Under the pieces are notes generated by a model. The model was not told the origin of the DNA and ran no database searches. It saw nothing but the letters and a program-made list of their open reading frames with translations. From contig JAJTEQ010000029.1 in NCBI GenBank assembly GCA_021298195.1, forward strand, positions 1-38,026: 38,026 nucleotides of DNA, given 5' to 3'. Source of the stretch: Ilumatobacteraceae bacterium. GTDB lineage: Bacteria > Actinomycetota > Acidimicrobiia > Acidimicrobiales > Ilumatobacteraceae. The position numbers were made by a program, and so were the translations under genes. Positions 23,704 to 32,117 of this stretch are shown piece by piece. Every line of letters starts with the position of its first letter. Within the stretch, counting starts at the first letter, position 1.

Positions 23704-25409
23704 TCAGACCAATCCGGAGACGGCCGCGTCGCGTCGCCCAACAGCAACTCCGCGGGGACGGTGGGGTCCGGCCCCTTCACCGCGTCCTTCATCGATTCGC
23801 TGAGCGACAGGATGTGCATGACGTCGTCGAGGGAATCGGGCATCATCGTGCGGGCCACCTCGATGGCGGCGCGCCCGTCGTCGACGATGGAGTCGATGAA
23901 GCACGCCAGAGCGACCACGTCGACCAAGCCGATGCGGTCGATGGCGCGGCCGAGGCGCGGATCGAGAGCGGGATCGTCGAGATGACGTTTCAACTCGTGC
24001 AACGAATGAAGGTGACCGTTCAAGCCCTGATCGGAGAAGTCGGGTTCGGCTCGATGACGGCTCATGGCCTCGCCGACCGCGGGCACGCGCTCCTCGATGC
24101 GACGGCGATCGATGATCCGCCACCACTCGTCGGCATCGGTGTTGAGCAACTCGTCGAACAAATGCGACGTCTCCACCGAGGTCCAGGGCGCCACGGGGAT
24201 GGATGCGTCGTCGATCACGCGACGACTGAGTTTCCAACGAATCAGGGGTGGGGTGAGCATGGTGGTGACCAGCACCATCAGCAGCAACGCTCCGTACAAC
24301 TCGTCGTCGAGAACACCCGTGGACAATCCGATGCTGGCGAAGATGAGACCCACCTCGCCCCGGGGCATCATGCCGATACCGACGAGCATCCGGTCCCCAC
24401 CGGAACGCCCGAGCCCGAGACCGGCCACCAGTTTGCCCACGACCGCAACGACGGTGAGAGTACCGGCCAACGCCAACACGCTCGGTTGGAACATGGCCTC
24501 GAGATCGGCGTTGATGCCGATGCTGGCGAAGAACACGGGAATGAAGATGTGCCCGAGCGGGTTCAGACCCTCGGCGATGCGTTCGTGTTGCGTGCTACGT
24601 CCGACGCCGAGGCCCGCCATGAAGGCTCCGATGATGAAGGCCAACTTCGCTTGATTCGCCAGTAAAGAGAACGCCAGCGTCAATCCGAACGCCACCGCCA
24701 CGATCGTGGTCGACGACCGGGCCAACCGATCGATTCGCGTGAACAGCTTGGGGATGACGAAGATCGACAACAGTCCGGTGACGACGAGGAACCCGACCGC
24801 CAGGCCGATCGTTTCGAGAACGACACCGGCGCCGATGGAGCCCTCGGTCACCACCTTCACGACGACGGTGAGGATCACCAACCCCAGCACGTCGTCGGCC
24901 ACCGCCGCGCCCAACACGATGCGCGACTCTTTCAACGCCAAGGCGCGCAAGTCGCCCAGCACACGGGCGGTGATTCCGACGCTGGTGGCGGTGAGGGCGG
25001 CGCCGATGAACAGTGCCACCTTGCCTTCCTCGCCGAACGCCGTGGCCACGCCGAAACCGGTGGCGAATGGCACGACGACTCCGACGATGGCCACGATGAA
25101 CGCGGGCTTGCCGACCTTGGTCATCTCGCCGAGATCCATCTCCAAGCCAACTTGGAACAACAACAGGATCACACCGATCTCGCCGAGCAACAGCACCATG
25201 TCGGCAATCTCGAGGTGGGCGATGGGGTCGATCCAGCCGAGCACGCTCGGTCCGATGACGATGCCGGCCACGATCTCGCCCAACACCGCCGGGATGCGCG
25301 CGCGCTCGGCCAGTTCGGCGGCCAGTCGGGCCACCACGATGATGACGAGCAAGTTGCCGAGCACGAGAGCCAGGTCGTACGTGCCGGTGGAGGCGGCGAT
25401 CATCGGCAT
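23704..25409 (-). CDS. CPA2-type cation:proton antiporter (Kef/NapA-like); 3' end uncertain
   Basis: A membrane antiporter of the monovalent cation:proton antiporter-2 family. About 390 residues of Na_H_Exchanger domain (12-13 helices; IPAVLGEIVAGIVIGPSVLG, LLLFQVGLEMDLGEM, GAAVADDVLGLVI, MPRGEVGLIFASIGLSTG) are followed by about 190 residues of helical cytoplasmic domain without a recognisable RCK/TrkA fold. In the frame as given there is no stop before the amt gene. If one copy of a tandem GCGTC (plus strand 23726-23735) is ignored, the frame ends naturally ...LLLGDAAVSGLV-stop at 23704, and I use that as the probable original end. The ATG at 25409 follows a TAGGAT box by 6 nt. Confidence 0.75.
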
Positions 25410-25415
25410 CGGAGA

Positions 25416-25421
25416 ATCCTA
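25416..25421 (-). promoter_or_regulatory. Predicted -10 box (TAGGAT) of the antiporter gene
   Basis: On the minus strand TAGGAT is followed by 6 nt and the ATG at 25409, predicting a leaderless message. A second ATG at 25403 would be the alternative start. Confidence 0.5.
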
Positions 25422-25440
25422 CGAGTGAGGTTCGTCCGGA

Positions 25441-25698
25441 TCAGGCGGCCAGCAGCACTTCGGCCCGATCGACCGCCAACGGCACGATCATCCACCCTCG
25501 GCCACGGACCGTGCGAATGGCGTCGGCGCCCAGCACCCGGCGGATGGCGACCAACAACGAGTCGCAGCGACGGTCGTTCAGGTCGGCGATTCCGGCGAGC
25601 CGGGCCAGTTCGCGGCGACTCACGACCCGCCCTCGGCAATCCACGAGGGCTTTCAGGACGGCGGCCTCCTGAACGGCGAGGCGAGCGGACGTTTCCAT
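25441..25698 (-). CDS. Stand-alone winged-helix DNA-binding protein (OmpR C-terminal type)
   Basis: An 85-residue protein consisting only of a trans_reg_C-type winged helix. LAVQEAAVLKALVDCRGRVVSRRELARLAG is the first helices, RRCDSLLVAIRRVLGADAIRTVRGRGWMI the recognition helix and wing. The same domain is found in OmpR/PhoB response regulators and at the end of some HemD proteins; here no receiver domain is attached. The ATG at 25698 gives the natural domain start and lies 7 nt after a TACGGT box. Longer upstream frames run antisense through the acyl-CoA dehydrogenase gene and are not real. It is 31 bp upstream of the antiporter start and could regulate it or the divergent dehydrogenase gene. 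Confidence 0.72.
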   Translation of the reverse strand: METSARLAVQEAAVLKALVDCRGRVVSRRELARLAGIADLNDRRCDSLLVAIRRVLGADAIRTVRGRGWMIVPLAVDRAEVLLAA

Positions 25699-25705
25699 GG
25701 CCCCC

Positions 25706-25711
25706 ACCGTA
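25706..25711 (-). promoter_or_regulatory. Predicted -10 box (TACGGT) of the winged-helix gene
   Basis: On the minus strand TACGGT is followed by 7 nt and the ATG at 25698, the same hexamer and spacing as the box before the MFS gene at 29744. Confidence 0.5.
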
Positions 25712-25824
25712 GGAATCCGGGATTTCCCGACTGTTCGGAGTCTGTGAACGCCGTGTGAACGGTGGCGCAGAGGAGTTGAGGGTTCGGGTTGGGGGACGGC
25801 TCCGATCTGCGAGAGACTGCCTCC

Positions 25825-27060
25825 ATGGAACTGAGCTACCCCGCCGATGCCGAACAATTCCGCCGAGAGATCCGTGACTGGCTCGTGGACAATCTGCCCA
25901 CGGGCTGGGGGGAGCCGGGCTTCGAACTGGTCGGCGAGGAGCGCAAGAAGTTCATCGAGGAGTGGCCGTCGAAATTGTTCGCCGGTGGTTGGATCTGCGC
26001 CACGTGGCCCAAGGAGTACGGCGGCAAGGGTCTCACCACGATGCAGGGCGTGGTGTTGTCCGAGGAGTTCGCGCGTCTGAAGGCCCCGTTGCGCGCCGAC
26101 TTCTTCGGCGACACTCTGGTCGGGCCGACAATTCTGCAGTGGGGCACCGAGGAACAGAAGAAGGAGTTCCTCCCCAACATCCTGAACGGCAAGACCCGCT
26201 GGTGTCAGGGCTTCAGCGAACCCAACTCGGGCTCGGACCTCGCGTCGTTGAAGACCCAGGCGATTCTCGACGGGGACGAATGGATCATCAACGGCCAGAA
26301 GGTGTGGACCACCGGTGGTCACCATGCGGACTACTGCTTCTTGCTCACCCGCACCGATCCCGAGGCCCCCAAGCACAAGGGCATCTCGTACTTGTTGGTG
26401 CCCATGCGCCAGGAAGGCGTCGAGGTCCGAGGCATCGTGCAGCCCGACGGAACCGCCGAGTTCTGCGAGGTCTTCTTCACCAACGCGCGTTGTCCCAAGG
26501 ACAACGTCGTCGGTGGCGTGAACAACGGATGGAAGGTCGCCAACAGCACCTTGGCCTTCGAGCGTGGCATGAGCGCCACCACCGGGTACCGCCGGTTCGA
26601 GGAGGAGTACAAGCAGATGGTTCGCGCCGCCACCGAGAACGGGCGCATCCACGACGAGGACATTCGTCAGCGTCTGATGCAGTACTACACCAAGATCCAG
26701 ATCCTGCGCATCAACGGTTTGCGGTCGCTGACCGCCACGTTGAACAACTCCAAGGACCTCGGTGTCATGGCCCTCGGTGCGTCCAACAAGATGTTCTGGT
26801 CCGAGATGCACAAGGCCGCGATGGAGCTGGCGCTCGACATCTTCGGTGCCAACGCGATGCTCGTCGATGCCGGCCCCGAAGGGGGTTCGTGGCCCGGCGT
26901 GGCTCGCGAGAAGCGTCGCGAGGGTTACCCGGTGAGCCCGATGATGTCGGCGTTCTTCTTCAGCCGATCCGAGACCATCTGGGGTGGCACCAGCCAGATC
27001 CAGCGCAACATCGTGGGTGAGCGCGTGCTCGGGTTGCCCAAGGAGCCGTCGGCCGGTTGA
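25825..27060 (+). CDS. Acyl-CoA dehydrogenase family protein (FadE)
   Basis: A 411-residue flavoprotein that oxidises an acyl-CoA to the enoyl-CoA and passes electrons to ETF. The N-terminal helical domain (MELSYPADAEQFRREIRDWL) leads to the beta domain with RWCQGFSEPNSGSDLASLKTQA and WIINGQKVWTTGGHHADYCFLLTRTD. A C-terminal helical domain ends AFFFSRSETIWGGTSQIQRNIVGERVLGLP. The usual catalytic Glu of the YEGT motif is replaced by WGGT, as in a group of actinobacterial FadE proteins used in steroid or branched acyl breakdown, some working as heterodimers; the base may be elsewhere or on a partner. The start ATG follows a GAGACT hexamer by 6 nt. It is followed by an MFS gene with a TTGA overlap. 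Confidence 0.9.
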   Translation: MELSYPADAEQFRREIRDWLVDNLPTGWGEPGFELVGEERKKFIEEWPSKLFAGGWICATWPKEYGGKGLTTMQGVVLSEEFARLKAPLRADFFGDTLVGPTILQWGTEEQKKEFLPNILNGKTRWCQGFSEPNSGSDLASLKTQAILDGDEWIINGQKVWTTGGHHADYCFLLTRTDPEAPKHKGISYLLVPMRQEGVEVRGIVQPDGTAEFCEVFFTNARCPKDNVVGGVNNGWKVANSTLAFERGMSATTGYRRFEEEYKQMVRAATENGRIHDEDIRQRLMQYYTKIQILRINGLRSLTATLNNSKDLGVMALGASNKMFWSEMHKAAMELALDIFGANAMLVDAGPEGGSWPGVAREKRREGYPVSPMMSAFFFSRSETIWGGTSQIQRNIVGERVLGLPKEPSAG

Positions 27061-28238
27061 GCGAACGGATGGTGACGCCGCGGTTCCTGTTGGTCACCGC
27101 GGCCACATTGGCGTATTACACGTGCGTCGGAATCTTCATCCCCACGTTGCCGGTCTTCATCAAGAACGGACTCGGTGGCGGCGAAGCCATGATCGGTGCG
27201 GCCGGTGTCGTCTTCAGCGGTTCCGCGGTGCTCTTGCGCCCGTTGTTGACGTGGGTCGGTAACACGTGGGGCCGACGCACCATGATGGTCACCGGTTCGG
27301 TCATCGGAGCGCTGGGTGCCCTCAGCCTGATCGTGGTGACGTCGACGTGGCAGATCCTGCCGCTGCGCGCGTTGATGGGAGTCGGTGAGGCCGCGTTGTT
27401 CGTCGGGGCGGCCATTCTCGTCGTGGAGTTGAGCCCCGAGACGCGCAAGGCCGAGGCCGCCAGTTATCTCTCGGTGGCCGTTTTCGGTGGCCTGTCCGTC
27501 GGGCCGATCATCGGTGAGTGGGTGATGGGTGACGTGGTCGAGGGTTCACGCGGATTGTCGTCGGGACATTACGACGCGGTGTGGATCGTTTCGGCCGCCG
27601 CGGCGTTGGTGGCGGCGTTGGTGTCGTTCACGGCCCCGGCGTTCGTGGGGGAGCGACCCCCCGTGGTGCGGCGACGCATCTCGTGGTTCCACCCGCGCGC
27701 GATCCTCCCCGGAACGATCCTGGCCCTCGGTATGGCGGCCTGGACTTCGTTCACGTCGTTCGTTCCGACGTTCGCCAAGTCGATCGGGCTGTCGGGTTCG
27801 GCGGGTTTCTTCACCGCGTACAGCATCTTGTGCCTGTTCATTCGCTTGTTCGGCGCCAAGTTCCCGGCCCGCATCGGTTTGCGTCGCAGTGTGGTGATGG
27901 CGATGTGGTTCCTCTTCGGCGGTGTCACGTCGGTGTGGGTGTTCGGCAACTCGTTCGGAATCTGGCTGGGCACGATCTTCTTCGCCCTGGGCGTCTCGTT
28001 CTTCTACCCGTCGCTGTTGGCCATGAGCGTCGAGGGAATCGACGGCGAGGATCGCGTGCAAGTGGTGGCCAGTTTCACCAGTTTCTTCGAGATCGGCGGA
28101 GTGATCGGTGGTCTGGCACTCGGGCTCATCGGTGAACTGTTCGGAGAGCGCGCCACCTTCGCCGGGGGCATCGGTTTCGCCGTGCTCGGATTGTCGCTCT
28201 TGCAGCGAACGAAGCGACCGGTTCCGTCAGTCGCCTGA
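27057..28238 (+). CDS. MFS transporter (about 12 helices)
   Basis: A 393-residue major facilitator with about 12 transmembrane helices. MVTPRFLLVTAATLAYYTCVGIFIPTLPVF is helix 1. GNTWGRRTMMVTGS is the loop 2-3 signature, and RALMGVGEAALFVGAAILVVELSPETRKAEAASY the helix 4-5 region; a similar but inverted arrangement follows in the second half. The substrate is unknown. The TTG at 27057 overlaps the stop of the dehydrogenase gene, with AGGAG 11 nt upstream; the ATG at 27069 is the alternative start. Cotranscription with the acyl-CoA dehydrogenase suggests export or uptake of a related compound. The 3' end overlaps the convergent DHA2 gene by 12 bp. Confidence 0.82.
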   Translation: MSERMVTPRFLLVTAATLAYYTCVGIFIPTLPVFIKNGLGGGEAMIGAAGVVFSGSAVLLRPLLTWVGNTWGRRTMMVTGSVIGALGALSLIVVTSTWQILPLRALMGVGEAALFVGAAILVVELSPETRKAEAASYLSVAVFGGLSVGPIIGEWVMGDVVEGSRGLSSGHYDAVWIVSAAAALVAALVSFTAPAFVGERPPVVRRRISWFHPRAILPGTILALGMAAWTSFTSFVPTFAKSIGLSGSAGFFTAYSILCLFIRLFGAKFPARIGLRRSVVMAMWFLFGGVTSVWVFGNSFGIWLGTIFFALGVSFFYPSLLAMSVEGIDGEDRVQVVASFTSFFEIGGVIGGLALGLIGELFGERATFAGGIGFAVLGLSLLQRTKRPVPSVA

Positions 28239-29744
28239 GGGTGCGGCGGCGCTCATTGCGGCCGCCGAGCGCAACGGCCGGTTCGGCATGGCGAGGGCCA
28301 CGACGAAACCGATGATCGCCAACGGAACCGCGGCGCGGAAGACGATGACGATCGCATGCGTGAGAGCGTCGAGGGCCTGCTCGCGCACGGGTGACGGCAA
28401 CGTGCGGATCATGCGCGGGGCCTGCACCAACTCGGGGTCGACGCGACCGTTCAGCCGATTGGCGAACAGGGCTCCGTAGGCCGCGAGTCCCACGGCACCA
28501 CCCAACTGACGCATGAAGACCACCACCGAGGACGCGGTGCCCATCTCGCTCGGCGCGACCGCGTTCTGCACCGCCAGTGTTCCGGTGGGCATGATCATTC
28601 CCATCCCGATTCCGAGGATGAACGACGCGGCCATGGCGAGGTACACGTATCCGTTCGACGAGTCGAGGAACGACGCCATCGCGAATCCGACCGTGGTGAT
28701 CGCGCAACCGATCGGCGACCACACCTTGTAGGTGCCGGTGCGCGAGGTGATGCGCCCCACCCAGGTTGCCGTGATGGCCACCGAGACCGCCATCGGCACC
28801 AGCAGCAGTCCCGAATTGGTGGCCGACACACCGGTGACACCCTGCAAGAACAGGGGCATGAAGGCGTTGGCGCCGTAGAACACGGCGCCGATGAGGATCA
28901 TGAGCGGCACCACGACCTTGACGGTGTCGATCGAGAGCATGGAGAGCGGGATGATGGGCTCGGGGGCCTTGTCCTCCCATCGAATGAAAGCGACCGTTCC
29001 CACGATGGCCGTGGCGAAGAAACCCAATGTCGGAGCGGAGGTCCAGCCGTATTCGTCACCGGTCCACGAGAGTCCCAACAACAAAGCGGTGACCGAGAAG
29101 ACGAGCAACGTGGCGCCCATGAAGTCGACCTTGCGTTGCTGGCGAACGAACGGAAGCTTCAGCGCCTTGTTGGTGATCATGATCGCGACGACCGCCACCG
29201 GAACGTTGACGAGGAAGATCCAACGCCAACTGGTGTTGTCGACGATGAAGCCACCGAGCAACGGCCCGATGACGCTGCTGAAGGTGAAGATGCTCGTGAT
29301 GAGTCCCATGTACTTGCCACGTTCGCGCGGAGCGACGACGTCGCCGATGATGGCGAAGGCCACCGCCAGCAGGCCACCGCCACCAATGCCTTGAACACCT
29401 CGGGCGACCACCAGTTGCCACATGGTTTGGGAAATTCCGCAGAGCACCGATCCGACCGCGAAGATCACGATGGCGGCCTGGTAGAGAATTCGTCGACCGT
29501 AGAGGTCGGAGAGTTTGCCGAAGAGCGGAGTCGAGGTGGTGCTGGTCAGCATGTACGCGGTGCCCACCCAGGCGTAGTACTTGATTCCGCCGAGTTCGCC
29601 GACGATGGTGGCCAGCGCCGTGTTGACGATGGTGCCGTCGAGAGCCGACAGGGCCAATCCCGAGATGACGCCACCGAACACCATGTACAACTGGCGTTTG
29701 GTGATGGCCACGCCCATCGGGGTGGAATTGAGCGTGTCGGTCAT
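28227..29744 (-). CDS. MFS drug transporter, DHA2 (EmrB/QacA) family, about 14 helices
   Basis: A 505-residue proton-drug antiporter of the DHA2 family. Helix 1 (MVFGGVISGLALSALDGTIVNTALATI) holds the family LDxTIVNxALP-like motif. Motif A is GKLSDLYGRRILYQAAIVIF and motif C is FSSVIGPLLGGFIVDNTSWRWIFLVNVP, with 14 predicted helices. It would export amphiphilic compounds. The ATG at 29744 is preferred to the GTG three codons upstream because a TACGGT box ends 7 nt before it. The start at 29744 is divergent from the DNA-repair fusion gene at 29850, and the 3' end overlaps the other MFS gene. Confidence 0.9.
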   Translation of the reverse strand: MTDTLNSTPMGVAITKRQLYMVFGGVISGLALSALDGTIVNTALATIVGELGGIKYYAWVGTAYMLTSTTSTPLFGKLSDLYGRRILYQAAIVIFAVGSVLCGISQTMWQLVVARGVQGIGGGGLLAVAFAIIGDVVAPRERGKYMGLITSIFTFSSVIGPLLGGFIVDNTSWRWIFLVNVPVAVVAIMITNKALKLPFVRQQRKVDFMGATLLVFSVTALLLGLSWTGDEYGWTSAPTLGFFATAIVGTVAFIRWEDKAPEPIIPLSMLSIDTVKVVVPLMILIGAVFYGANAFMPLFLQGVTGVSATNSGLLLVPMAVSVAITATWVGRITSRTGTYKVWSPIGCAITTVGFAMASFLDSSNGYVYLAMAASFILGIGMGMIMPTGTLAVQNAVAPSEMGTASSVVVFMRQLGGAVGLAAYGALFANRLNGRVDPELVQAPRMIRTLPSPVREQALDALTHAIVIVFRAAVPLAIIGFVVALAMPNRPLRSAAAMSAAAPSGD

Positions 29745-29751
29745 TGGTTGC

Positions 29752-29757
29752 ACCGTA
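29752..29757 (-). promoter_or_regulatory. Predicted -10 box (TACGGT) of the DHA2 transporter gene
   Basis: On the minus strand TACGGT is followed by 7 nt and the ATG at 29744, predicting a leaderless message. Confidence 0.5.
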
Positions 29758-29837
29758 CAATGAAACGGTCACGGGGCGGTAATCCCGAGGTGTTGCGCCG
29801 GGCACACGACAGAACCGCGGTGGTCGACGGGCTCTGG

Positions 29838-29843
29838 CAGGAT
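29838..29843 (+). promoter_or_regulatory. CAGGAT element before the methyltransferase-CMD fusion gene
   Basis: CAGGAT is followed by 6 nt and the GTG at 29850. It could be a -10 box of a leaderless message or, since it contains AGGA, a weak ribosome site. Confidence 0.3.
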
Positions 29844-29849
29844 GGCGTC

Positions 29850-30872
29850 GTGGTCGTATCGCTGGTGAAATCGTCCTACGCCAGTCCGGTGGGTCGACTC
29901 ACGTTGGTCGCCAGTGGGAGCGGTTTGCGCGCCGTTCGTTGGCCGAACGATTCGTCCCCGAACGAGGCCCGCTCGGGTCGTAACGAGGTGATTGCGAAAA
30001 CCGCCGAGCAACTCGACCAGTACTTCGCCGGCCAGCGTCGTGAATTCGACCTGCCCCTCGAGCCGGTCGGAACGCCGTTCCAGATGTCGGTCTGGAACGT
30101 GTTGCGCTCCATTCCCTACGGGTCCACCATGTCCTACGGCGAGCAGGCGGCGGCACTCGGCGACACGAAGAAGGCGCGCGCGGTCGGTTCGGCGAACGGT
30201 CGGAACCCGTTGGCCATCGTGGTGCCGTGCCACCGAGTCATCGGCTCGTCGGGGTCCCTCACCGGCTTCGCCGGTGGCACGAAGGCGAAGAAGTTCCTGC
30301 TCGACATGGAGAAGCGTCATGCACCGGCGCGACTCCCGGTGCGCGCCGCCGACGAGGACCCGCGTTTGGCCGAGATGTTCGCCAAGGGACTGACCTCGTC
30401 GACGGGTGAACCGTTGAACATCTTCGGCTCCTTGGCTCATCATCCCGATCTGTTGCGACGGTGGCTGGTGTTCGCCGGTCACGTTCTTTCCAAGAACACC
30501 ATCGCTCCGCGCGAACGCGAATTGCTCATCCTGCGCACCGGATGGAACTGCAACTCGCGTTACGAATGGGGTCAGCACGTGCTGATCGCGCGCGAATGCG
30601 GGCTTTCCGACTCCGAGATCGAGCGCGTGACGGTCGGTCCCTCGGCGCGTTGGCCCGATGTCGATCGACTGTTGTTGACCGCCGCCGATGAACTGCACGT
30701 CGACCACCGTTTGAGTGATGCAACGTGGCGGTCGTTGTCGACGCACCTGACGAACGAGCAGATGCTGGATGTCATCGCCACCGTGGGCAACTATCACCTG
30801 GTGGCGATGTTCCTGAACTCGTTGCGGGTCGAATTGGACGCCGGAGTGCCGGACGATCCACGTCTGGGCTGA
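29850..30872 (+). CDS. Fusion of methylated-DNA-cysteine methyltransferase (Ogt) and carboxymuconolactone decarboxylase domain
   Basis: A 340-residue two-domain protein. Residues about 1-153 are an O6-alkylguanine-DNA alkyltransferase. The active site VVPCHRVIGSSGSLTGFAGG has the acceptor Cys127, and FQMSVWNVLRSIPYG and AVGSANGRNPLAI are the DNA-binding and Asn-hinge segments. Residues about 160-340 are a carboxymuconolactone-decarboxylase (CMD, AhpD-like) protein with KGLTSSTGEPLNIFGSLAHHPDLLRRWL and the motif TGWNCNSRYEWGQH (Cys234). The frame runs through without a stop, and the linker is only a few residues after FLLDMEKR. An in-frame ATG at 30306 could give a separate CMD start, but I see no strong ribosome site there. 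Which chemistry the CMD half adds is unknown; CMD proteins include decarboxylases and peroxide-related AhpD enzymes. Confidence 0.85.
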   Translation: MVVSLVKSSYASPVGRLTLVASGSGLRAVRWPNDSSPNEARSGRNEVIAKTAEQLDQYFAGQRREFDLPLEPVGTPFQMSVWNVLRSIPYGSTMSYGEQAAALGDTKKARAVGSANGRNPLAIVVPCHRVIGSSGSLTGFAGGTKAKKFLLDMEKRHAPARLPVRAADEDPRLAEMFAKGLTSSTGEPLNIFGSLAHHPDLLRRWLVFAGHVLSKNTIAPRERELLILRTGWNCNSRYEWGQHVLIARECGLSDSEIERVTVGPSARWPDVDRLLLTAADELHVDHRLSDATWRSLSTHLTNEQMLDVIATVGNYHLVAMFLNSLRVELDAGVPDDPRLG

Positions 30873-30881
30873 GCGGTCGGA

Positions 30882-31496
30882 TCAGCCCTTGCGGCGCGAC
30901 GACTGAGATTGCTCGCGACGACGACGAGCGGCTTCCTGCTCGGCGGCCTTGCGCGCCTTGCGCTGTTCCTTCAGAGCCGCGCGCTCGGCGTCGTCCTTGG
31001 TGTCGACGATCAGGGGCGCGATGGTGACCGTCGGAGCCGGTGGAACCTTCCACGCGTCGTCATGCTTGAGGATGCGCGTGATGATCGGTGAGGCGATCGC
31101 TTCGCCGGTGACCACGGTGGCCAACATCACCTGAGTGACGTCGAGGCCGTGATTGGCGATGACGCCCGGAAGGACCTCGCGCAGATTTTCCTCGCTCGGG
31201 TCGTCGGCGTTGGAGCCCAACGCCTCGATGCACTCGTTGAGGCAGGTTTCGGTCAGCACGAGCGACAGTCGCTCGAGGTCGCCATTGATGCGTCCCTTGT
31301 TGACGGTCTCGCGAATGGCCGCGATCAGGTCGGCCGGCGAGGGATCGGTGCCCTTGACGCTGGCGATGTGTTGGACGGCGTCCTGTCCGTCCTCCTCGAG
31401 CGCGTCGTAGAGAGCGGTGATCTTCGCGTCGGGGAGCAGACGAAAGGCCCGATCGAGCATGGAGAGGGCAGCGAGACGATTCTTGACCTGATTCAC
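30882..31496 (-). CDS. Conserved hypothetical protein with basic coiled C terminus
   Basis: A 204-residue protein I do not recognise. Residues 1-150 look mostly helical (LAALSMLDRAFRLLPDAKITALYDALEEDG; LIAAIRETVNKGRINGDLERLSLVLTETCLNECIEAL). From about 165 on the chain is a highly charged Lys/Arg/Glu/Ala coil ending RRRREQSQSSRRKG, which could bind nucleic acid or membrane. No signal peptide or transmembrane helix is seen. The GTG start is preceded by TAGCCT ending 9 nt upstream and no Shine-Dalgarno. It is divergent from yqeY (64 bp apart) and convergent with the fusion gene 9 bp away. Confidence 0.65.
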   Translation of the reverse strand: MNQVKNRLAALSMLDRAFRLLPDAKITALYDALEEDGQDAVQHIASVKGTDPSPADLIAAIRETVNKGRINGDLERLSLVLTETCLNECIEALGSNADDPSEENLREVLPGVIANHGLDVTQVMLATVVTGEAIASPIITRILKHDDAWKVPPAPTVTIAPLIVDTKDDAERAALKEQRKARKAAEQEAARRRREQSQSSRRKG

Positions 31497-31547
31497 AATG
31501 GGGAGAGGCTACCGCTATCTCGTGCGTCAGCCTGCCCGCGCATGCGT

Positions 31548-31553
31548 CAGAAT
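31548..31553 (+). promoter_or_regulatory. Possible -10 box (CAGAAT) of yqeY
   Basis: CAGAAT is followed by 6 nt (GTCGCC) and the ATG at 31560; there is no ribosome site. Confidence 0.35.
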
Positions 31554-31559
31554 GTCGCC

Positions 31560-32030
31560 ATGAGCACTGAGAACGGATTGAAAGCCCGAATCCAAGCCGA
31601 CATCGCCGAGGCGGTGCGCGCGGGAGACGAACTTTTGAAGTCGACCTTGCGCATGGCGTTGGCCGCCATCATGAACGCCGAGGTGGCCGGGAGCGAGGCG
31701 GTGGTGTTGAGCGACGACCAGATCATCAACGTGTTGCGGGCCGAAGCGAAGAAGCGTGCCGAGTCGGCCGACATCTACGAGCAAGCCGGTCGTGCCGAGT
31801 CCGCATCCAAGGAGCGCGCGGAGATCGCCATCATCGAGAAGTACCTGCCCGCCGCCATGGACGCCGGCGCATTGGCGAGCATCGTGTCCGAGGAGGTTGC
31901 CGCCGCCGCCGCAAATGGCCAGGTCGGTCCCAAGGCGATGGGCGTGGTGATCAAGGCGGTGAAGGAGCGCGTGGGTGCGTTCGCCGATGGCGCGGCCATC
32001 GCCGCGGCCGTGAAATCCGCACTCTCCTGA
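31560..32030 (+). CDS. yqeY: GatB/YqeY domain-containing protein
   Basis: A 156-residue YqeY protein, related to the tRNA-binding tail of GatB of the Asp/Glu-tRNA amidotransferase. The start is GLKARIQADIAEAVRAGDELLKSTLRMALAAIMNAE. The family core is VLRAEAKKRAESADIYEQAGR followed by AEIAIIEKYLPAAMD, and the end GPKAMGVVIKAVKERVGAFADGAAIAAAVK is the conserved C-terminal three-helix unit. The function is not settled. ATG 31560 is the family start; the longer open frame upstream is antisense to the neighbour. A two-stem structure at 32047-32090 follows the stop. Confidence 0.92.
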   Translation: MSTENGLKARIQADIAEAVRAGDELLKSTLRMALAAIMNAEVAGSEAVVLSDDQIINVLRAEAKKRAESADIYEQAGRAESASKERAEIAIIEKYLPAAMDAGALASIVSEEVAAAAANGQVGPKAMGVVIKAVKERVGAFADGAAIAAAVKSALS

Positions 32031-32046
32031 CGCCGTGGACCGGACA

Positions 32047-32090
32047 CGGGAAACGACGAGGGCGACCCGGTTTCCCGAGTCGCCCTCGTC
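32047..32090. terminator. Overlapping 8-bp and 12-bp stems between convergent genes
   Basis: A perfect 12-bp inverted repeat (GACGAGGGCGAC at 32055-32066 and its complement at 32079-32090) forms a 12-nt-loop hairpin that can act on both convergent transcripts. A second perfect inverted repeat (CGGGAAAC at 32047-32054 with GTTTCCCG at 32070-32077) interlocks with it. The two stems cannot both form fully. Confidence 0.7.
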
Positions 32091-32117
32091 CGATCCTCTG
32101 AACCGAGGACGCGAACC

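Noticed and set aside
25699-26811. Long upstream extension of the winged-helix protein
   Set aside because: It runs antisense through the acyl-CoA dehydrogenase gene; the domain starts naturally at 25698.
29136-29849. N-terminal extension of the methyltransferase-CMD fusion
   Set aside because: It overlaps the DHA2 transporter antisense and is rich in Asp/Glu/His without structure; the domain begins at 29850.
32047-32090. True H-type pseudoknot
   Set aside because: With no loop between the first two strands and a 12-bp second stem, both stems cannot form together; competing hairpins are more likely.
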